Of a DNA stretch of 9,818 nt, positions 6,282-9,818 are shown one piece after another. Origin of the DNA: Rhodanobacteraceae bacterium. GTDB lineage: Bacteria; Pseudomonadota; Gammaproteobacteria; Xanthomonadales; SZUA-5. The DNA lies in NCBI GenBank assembly GCA_024234055.1, contig JACKOW010000024.1, positions 1 through 9,818 of the forward strand, read 5' to 3'. The translations under genes and the position numbers were made by a program. How positions within the stretch are numbered: position 1 is the first letter of the stretch; each line of letters starts with the position of its first letter. The notes beneath the pieces are model-generated. The model was not told where the DNA came from. It made no database searches and was given only the letters and a program-made list of their open reading frames with translations.

Positions 6282-6306
6282 CTTGCAGGTTCAGACTCGT
6301 CTGGAC
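6282..6306. repeat. Degenerate copy of the CAGAC-NN-GTCTG hairpin
   Basis: These 25 bases match 4629-4653 at 20 positions and keep the stem GTTCAGAC/GTCTGGAC (6289-6296 with 6299-6306, one G·T pair). Together with the heptamer array just before it, it repeats the composite seen upstream of cysG in the same order and orientation. It may help end transcription of cysG but has no T-tract. Confidence 0.7.
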
Positions 6307-6333
6307 GCTGTCCCGTCATCGCGCCAAGAGCGT

Positions 6334-6366
6334 GTAGCCCGTTGTGCCGCGCAGCGGCTCAGCGGG
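6334..6366 (+). repeat. GTAG-headed REP element, second sequence subtype
   Basis: A GTAG head (6334-6337) is followed by a 13-position stem, 6338-6350 with 6354-6366, which has seven pairs (one wobble), one T·T mismatch, five pairs, and a GCA loop. This is the same architecture as the REP at 9663-9695 but with a different stem sequence. It lies in the gap between the convergent cysG and gspF genes. Confidence 0.72.
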
Positions 6367-6410
6367 GCTCTATCGCGTCGACGCCCGGATATCGAAGATC
6401 CGCAGGGGCC

Positions 6411-7625
6411 TCAGCGAATGATCTGATTCATCTCGAAGATCGGCAGCAGGATGGCCAGCACCATGAACAGCACCAGTGCGCCCATGACCACGATCAGCAG
6501 CGGTTCGAGGATGGCAACGAAGGCGCCCAGGGCGCCCTGCACCTGTTTTTCCTGCAGATCGGCAGCGTGATCGAGCATGGGTTCCAGTTCGCCGCTCTTC
6601 TCGCCGCTGCCCACCAGTCGCGTCAGCAGCGGTGGAAAACGTCCGCTTTCGGCCAGCGCCCGGCTCAGGCTGCCGCCCTCGCGCACGCGGGCGATGGCGG
6701 CGCTGATGGCTTCTCGCAGCGGCAGCAAGGTCAGCGTGGCGGAGCCCAGACGCAGCGCTTCCAGCAAGGGCACCGAGGCGGCGGTAGCAATCGACAGCGT
6801 CCGCGAGAAGCGCGCCGTGTCCTGGGCCCGCAGCAACTGGCCGATCAGGGGCACCCGCATCAGCAAGGCGTGCCAGCGGCTGCGGAAAGCCGGTCGCGCC
6901 AGCGCCAGTCTGAAGGCCACCAGCGCGGCCACGGCGGCCATCAGCAACCACGGCCCGAAAGTGCGCACGAAGGCACTCATCGCCAGCAACATGCGCGTAG
7001 GCCAGGGCAACTCGGTCTGCAGTTGTTCGAACACGCCAACCACCTGCGGCACCACATAACCCAGCAAGCCGGCCACGATGGCGAAGGCCACCAGCGACAG
7101 CAGCGCCGGATAGATCAGGGCGGCGATCACGCGCTGGCCGATCTGCTGGCGCTCTTCGAGGAATCCGGCCAGGCGTTCGAGCACCCGATCAAGCTTGCCC
7201 GACTGCTCGCCGGCCGCCACCGCCGAGCGGTAGAGCTCGGGGAAGCTCTCCGGGAAGTCGCCCAGACAATCGGCCAGGGTGCGGCCTTCCATCAACTTGG
7301 AACGCACCGCCACCAGCATGCGCTGGGCGCGGGCATCACCGCTCTGTTCGGCCAGCGCCGACAGCGCCTCGTCCAGCGGCAGGCCGGCACGGACCAACGT
7401 CGCCCACTGCCGCGTCAGCACGGCGAGGTCCGAGGCCGCAATGCCGCGCCCGAACAACTCCTTGAACTCGCGCCGTGGCGCCTGTTCGCGGACTTCGGAC
7501 ATCTCCAGCGGCACCAGCCCCTGATCGCGCAACACCTGGCGCACGGCCTTGGGCGTGTCTCCCTGAAGCACGCCCTTGTGGGTGCGACCGGCCTGATCCA
7601 GCGCCTGGTATTCGAAAGCGGGCAT
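6411..7625 (-). CDS. gspF: Type II secretion / type IV pilus inner-membrane platform protein F
   Basis: This 404-residue protein matches GspF/PilC length and layout. It has a short N-terminal cytoplasmic part beginning MPAFEYQALDQAG, as in GspF, then two T2SSF helical domains (about 67-190 and 270-390). Their repeated motifs are LTRQWATLVRAGLPLDEAL and FSRTLSIATAASVPLLEAL, and GEQSGKL and GEKSGEL mark the ends of the equivalent segments. Hydrophobic membrane segments lie at about 168-200, 220-240 and 369-395. The protein is the polytopic platform that couples the assembly ATPase to pseudopilus or pilus growth. The N-terminus favours GspF over PilC, but this is not certain. Genes for the ATPase (GspE) or pseudopilin (GspG), its usual neighbours, are absent on both sides. 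No Shine-Dalgarno is evident before the ATG. Confidence 0.9.
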   Translation of the reverse strand: MPAFEYQALDQAGRTHKGVLQGDTPKAVRQVLRDQGLVPLEMSEVREQAPRREFKELFGRGIAASDLAVLTRQWATLVRAGLPLDEALSALAEQSGDARAQRMLVAVRSKLMEGRTLADCLGDFPESFPELYRSAVAAGEQSGKLDRVLERLAGFLEERQQIGQRVIAALIYPALLSLVAFAIVAGLLGYVVPQVVGVFEQLQTELPWPTRMLLAMSAFVRTFGPWLLMAAVAALVAFRLALARPAFRSRWHALLMRVPLIGQLLRAQDTARFSRTLSIATAASVPLLEALRLGSATLTLLPLREAISAAIARVREGGSLSRALAESGRFPPLLTRLVGSGEKSGELEPMLDHAADLQEKQVQGALGAFVAILEPLLIVVMGALVLFMVLAILLPIFEMNQIIR

Positions 7626-7729
7626 TGGTGGTGGGCGTCAGTGGTTCAGTGTCAGCGGTCAAGCATAGTGCAGCGGACCCTTGCTGGTCTGCGTTGGCAA
7701 GCAACGGGCCACACCGACACGCCGCATTC

Positions 7730-7743
7730 GCGCCGATCGGCGC
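7730..7743. promoter_or_regulatory. 14-bp perfect palindrome upstream of folE
   Basis: GCGCCGATCGGCGC is a perfect palindrome lying 41 bases before the folE ATG, in the divergent gspF-folE gap. It could be an operator. In GC-rich DNA such a palindrome can also arise by chance, and I see no clear promoter pair around it. Confidence 0.25.
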
Positions 7744-7784
7744 AATATGCCAGCATTGTCTGGAATCTTACGCGGAACCCAAGC

Positions 7785-8513
7785 ATGCCCAAGAAGTTGC
7801 CCGCCGCGGCTGCTGCCACAGCCTCCGCTGCCGAGTCCTCGGCCTCGGAACGCATTCGAGCGCGTATCCTGGCCTCCGGTCAGCGCTTCAATGCCAATGA
7901 CAACATCGCCGCGTTCATCGAACCGGGCGAGCTGGATGAGTTGCTGACCGAAGTCCAGCAGCAGATGGCCGGGGTCTTGCGCACGCTGGTGATCGACACC
8001 GACAGCGATCACAACACCCAGGACACGGCCCGGCGCGTGGCCAAGATGTATCTCAATGAGGTCTTCCGCGGGCGTTATGTGGCGGCACCGCCGGTCACCG
8101 AGTTTCCCAATGTCGAGCAGCTGAACGAGCTGATGATCGTCGGCCCGATCACGGTGCGCAGTGCCTGTTCGCATCATTTCTGCCCGATTCTGGGCAAGGT
8201 CTGGATCGGGGTGATGCCCAACGAGCATTCCAATCTGATCGGGCTGTCCAAGTACGCGCGCCTGACCGAGTGGGTGATGAGCCGGCCGCAGATCCAGGAG
8301 GAGGCCGTGACCCAGTTGTCCAGCCTGCTCTACGACATGATGCAGCCCGATGGCCTGGCGCTGGTGATGGAGGCCGACCATTTCTGCATGCACTGGCGCG
8401 GCGTCAAGGACATGGATTCGAAGATGATCAACAGCGTCATGCGTGGCTCATTCCTGAAGGACGCCAATTTGCGTCGGGAATTCCTGAGCCTGCTCAACCG
8501 CAACAAATCCTGA
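7785..8513 (+). CDS. folE: GTP cyclohydrolase I (FolE)
   Basis: This 242-residue enzyme (E. coli FolE is 222) converts GTP to dihydroneopterin triphosphate, the first step toward tetrahydrofolate and other pterins. An Ala/Ser-rich N-terminal stretch (about 1-22) is followed by the T-fold domain. Visible features are DTARRVAKMYLNEVF, the zinc site CSHH (Cys128, His131) with the third ligand Cys201 in HFC, IGLSKYARL, and the QE pair in RPQIQEE that holds guanine in the family. The motif is CSHH rather than the usual CEHH, with an extra cysteine at HFC just after it. The zinc ligands being intact marks it as type I, zinc-dependent. The ATG at 7785 is chosen because the frame upstream only runs antisense through gspF. 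The BLUF gene follows after 10 bases, suggesting one transcript. Confidence 0.94.
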   Translation: MPKKLPAAAAATASAAESSASERIRARILASGQRFNANDNIAAFIEPGELDELLTEVQQQMAGVLRTLVIDTDSDHNTQDTARRVAKMYLNEVFRGRYVAAPPVTEFPNVEQLNELMIVGPITVRSACSHHFCPILGKVWIGVMPNEHSNLIGLSKYARLTEWVMSRPQIQEEAVTQLSSLLYDMMQPDGLALVMEADHFCMHWRGVKDMDSKMINSVMRGSFLKDANLRREFLSLLNRNKS

Positions 8514-8523
8514 GGCTATCGTC

Positions 8524-8973
8524 ATGTTGGTTCGTTTGCTGTACGCCAGTCGCACCAGTGCCAAGCTCACGCCGAAGATGATCGAAGCCATCCTGGCCTC
8601 GTCGCGCAAGCACAATCCCGAGAGTGGCATCACCGGCATCCTCTGCCACGGTGGCGATGTCTTCCTGCAGGTGCTGGAAGGCGGTCGCGACGCCGTCAAT
8701 GCGCTGTACAACCAGATCACCCGGGACCCGCGCCACGAGCATGTAGTGATCCTGCATTACGAAGAGGTCACCGAGCGCCGTTTTGCCGGCTGGACCATGG
8801 GTCAGGTCAATCTGGCCAAGATCAACCCCTCGCTGCTGCTGAAATACTCGGAACGCGCAGTGCTTGACCCGTTTGCAGTATCGGGCAAGGTCTCGATGGC
8901 GCTGCTGGAAGAACTGATTGCCACCGCCTCGATCCTCGGTCGCGCCGCCTGCCACAGCGGTGGCGAAGGCTGA
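8524..8973 (+). CDS. Short BLUF-domain blue-light photoreceptor
   Basis: This 149-residue protein has a BLUF domain (about 1-95) and a short helical C-terminus, like the stand-alone PixD type. BLUF domains bind FAD, and blue light rearranges a Tyr-Gln-flavin hydrogen-bond network. All key residues are present: Tyr7 in LLYASR, Asn31, Gln49 in FLQVLEGG, Trp90 and Met92 in GWTMG. These are one residue off the PixD numbers (Tyr8, Gln50, Trp91, Met93). No output domain is fused, so signalling would be through a partner protein that is not identifiable here. TGAGG at the folE stop (8511-8515) serves as a Shine-Dalgarno eight bases before the ATG, so the two genes are probably co-transcribed and coupled. 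A downstream hairpin fits the end of the unit. Confidence 0.95.
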   Translation: MLVRLLYASRTSAKLTPKMIEAILASSRKHNPESGITGILCHGGDVFLQVLEGGRDAVNALYNQITRDPRHEHVVILHYEEVTERRFAGWTMGQVNLAKINPSLLLKYSERAVLDPFAVSGKVSMALLEELIATASILGRAACHSGGEG

Positions 8974-9006
8974 GCCCGGTCAGCGAGCCGCGACCCGATC
9001 GCCAAG

Positions 9007-9045
9007 CAAGGCTTGCCGCTGGCAGACGCCTGCTGGCAAGCCTTG
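9007..9045 (+). terminator. Hairpin after the BLUF gene, possible terminator
   Basis: A perfect 11-bp stem, 9007-9017 with 9035-9045, is extended by an inner GCAG/CTGC stem (9022-9025 with 9030-9033). It lies 33 bases after the BLUF stop. The following bases are T-rich only in part (GTTTACAATTT), so it is a weak intrinsic terminator at best. Confidence 0.5.
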
Positions 9046-9071
9046 ATCCGTTTACAATTTGAGACTAATGT
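9043..9071 (+). promoter_or_regulatory. Predicted promoter of the small secreted protein gene
   Basis: TTGATC (9043-9048) and TAATGT (9066-9071) are spaced 17 bases apart. Each matches the sigma-70 consensus at four of six positions. The predicted start point lies about 26 bases before the ATG at 9105, leaving a short leader with the strong AAGGAG. The -35 begins inside the end of the hairpin above. Confidence 0.45.
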
Positions 9072-9104
9072 GGCGACTGGAGATTCCAACAAGGAGCCAC
9101 GGCC

Positions 9105-9641
9105 ATGCGTTTGCGGATACTTCTGGCGGGGATGATCGGACTGGCGCTTTCCCCGGCCCACGCTCAGGTACTGGGTTTTGACGGCGATGGTTTCGAGACC
9201 TGTCCGCATCAGGTGTTGAGCATTACCTCGACCAGCGCCTGGGCCGGCACTTTTTCCGGGTCATTTCCTTCGGTCTTCGGTGTGCACCGCATCATCGTGC
9301 CATCGAACGGCAGCAGCGTATTCGCGTTTCAAGCTCCAATGACGCCGCAGAGCGGCACACTGCAGGTTCAGAACGACCTCGATGTCATCGGTGAATCGGT
9401 AATCAGCCTCTCGCGCTGCCCGTCGGTGTACCCGATCAATCCACCGTCCTGCCTCGCAGGGCCTGCCGCCGCGAATGCGCTGGACTTCACCACCGATCCC
9501 AATGGCCAGGGATGTCTGCTGGAACCCGGCCAGACCTACTTCTTCAACGTCAGCTTTGGCGTCGAGACAGCCCCGACCAACGGACAGCCCTGGTGCGGCG
9601 GCCTCTCCTGCGGGGTCCGCGTCAGTTCGCTGCTGAGATAG
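9105..9641 (+). CDS. Small secreted protein of unknown function, DGDGFE motif
   Basis: I do not recognise a named family in this 178-residue protein. It starts with a clear Sec signal peptide: basic MRLR, a hydrophobic core LLAGMIGLALSP, and an AHA cleavage motif after residue 20. The mature protein begins QVLGFDGDGFETC. The DGFE-type motif just after the signal resembles one I associate with many secreted proteins of Xanthomonadales. The rest is rich in Ser, Gly and Pro with several likely beta strands and contains six cysteines (Cys33 and five in the second half, including WCGGLSC), which suggests disulfide bonds outside the cytoplasm. AAGGAG (9091-9096) lies eight bases before the ATG, the best ribosome-binding site in the window, and supports this start. 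It is probably transcribed alone. Confidence 0.82.
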   Translation: MRLRILLAGMIGLALSPAHAQVLGFDGDGFETCPHQVLSITSTSAWAGTFSGSFPSVFGVHRIIVPSNGSSVFAFQAPMTPQSGTLQVQNDLDVIGESVISLSRCPSVYPINPPSCLAGPAAANALDFTTDPNGQGCLLEPGQTYFFNVSFGVETAPTNGQPWCGGLSCGVRVSSLLR

Positions 9642-9662
9642 GCGATGTTCCTGCACTCTGCC

Positions 9663-9695
9663 GTCACGTAGGCCCTGCGGGCCAACGTGACCTAC
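9663..9695 (-). repeat. GTAG-headed REP element downstream of the secreted protein gene
   Basis: Read on the - strand, it has GTAG (9695-9692) followed by a 13-position stem, 9679-9691 with 9663-9675, with a single A·A mismatch at the eighth position and a TGC loop on the + strand. The outer seven bases GTCACGT are identical to those of both REPs in the cysJ-cysI gap, so it belongs to the same subtype. Confidence 0.88.
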
Positions 9696-9723
9696 TTCAA
9701 GGCGTGCGAGGGCAGGTCGGAAC

Positions 9724-9814
9724 GAGGGCAAGAGGGCACGCAAGCGCTCACGATCGCTCCGAACCTGCTTCTGCGTGCCCTCGTGCCCTCTCGCCCTCTC
9801 GCCCTCGTGCCCTC
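9724..9814. repeat. GTGCCCTC/TCGCCCTC octamer array with inverted arm
   Basis: Five contiguous 8-bp units run from 9775 to 9814: GTGCCCTC twice, TCGCCCTC twice, GTGCCCTC once. An opposite-strand stretch at 9724-9741 pairs with 9773-9790 over 18 bases with one mismatch, so the array can fold back on a 31-base interior. No gene is visible from 9642 to the window end. The array may continue beyond it. Confidence 0.88.
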
Positions 9815-9818
9815 AGTA

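Noticed and set aside
6342..7784. A long in-frame extension of FolE to the left
   Set aside because: It runs antisense through gspF and has the same Gln/His-rich look. FolE is complete from 7785.

Overview
The window is GC-rich DNA that reads as a chromosomal segment of a gammaproteobacterium, most likely in or near the Xanthomonadales (Lysobacter, Dokdonella or Rhodanobacter-like). The gene families, the dense GTAG-headed REP palindromes, the small GC-rich minisatellites and a secreted protein with a DGFE-type motif all fit that placement. It is inferred from sequence style only; no rRNA or other marker gene is present.

Layout. Positions 1-2927 carry the end of a sulfite reduction operon on the + strand: cysJ (3' end only), cysI and cysH. 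cysI and cysH overlap, while cysJ and cysI are separated by a 156-base gap that holds an inverted pair of REP elements (a REPIN). Positions 2928-3495 contain no gene: first an inverted pair of 9-bp repeats, then a tandem array of ~132-bp units that each carry several hairpins. Positions 3496-4488 (- strand) encode a CysB-like LysR regulator, divergent from cysG (4803-6224, +), the trifunctional siroheme synthase. The 314-base region between them holds a predicted promoter for the regulator, two AGACGTCT tandem-box sites, a GGGGCAY heptamer array and a perfect 20-bp inverted repeat. Positions 6225-6410 hold a degenerate copy of the same heptamer-plus-hairpin composite and another REP. Positions 6411-7625 (- strand) encode a solitary type II secretion inner-membrane protein F. 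folE (7785-8513) and a short BLUF blue-light photoreceptor (8524-8973) follow on the + strand as a probable two-gene operon. A small secreted protein (9105-9641) has its own signals. The window ends with a REP and an octamer array.

Functional logic. CysH makes sulfite from PAPS, CysJ-CysI reduces sulfite to sulfide, CysG makes the siroheme that CysI needs, and the CysB-like regulator is a natural candidate to control the set. This is assimilatory sulfur metabolism with regulator and cofactor synthesis in one neighbourhood. The second half is a mixed housekeeping and accessory set.

The least ordinary signals are the repeats, which occupy most gaps (one inside the cys operon), the paired AGACGTCT sites on both sides of the divergent regulator/cysG region, the altered ligand pocket of the CysB-like protein, the folE-BLUF pairing and the orphan gspF. 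I did not find a clear new multi-gene system.
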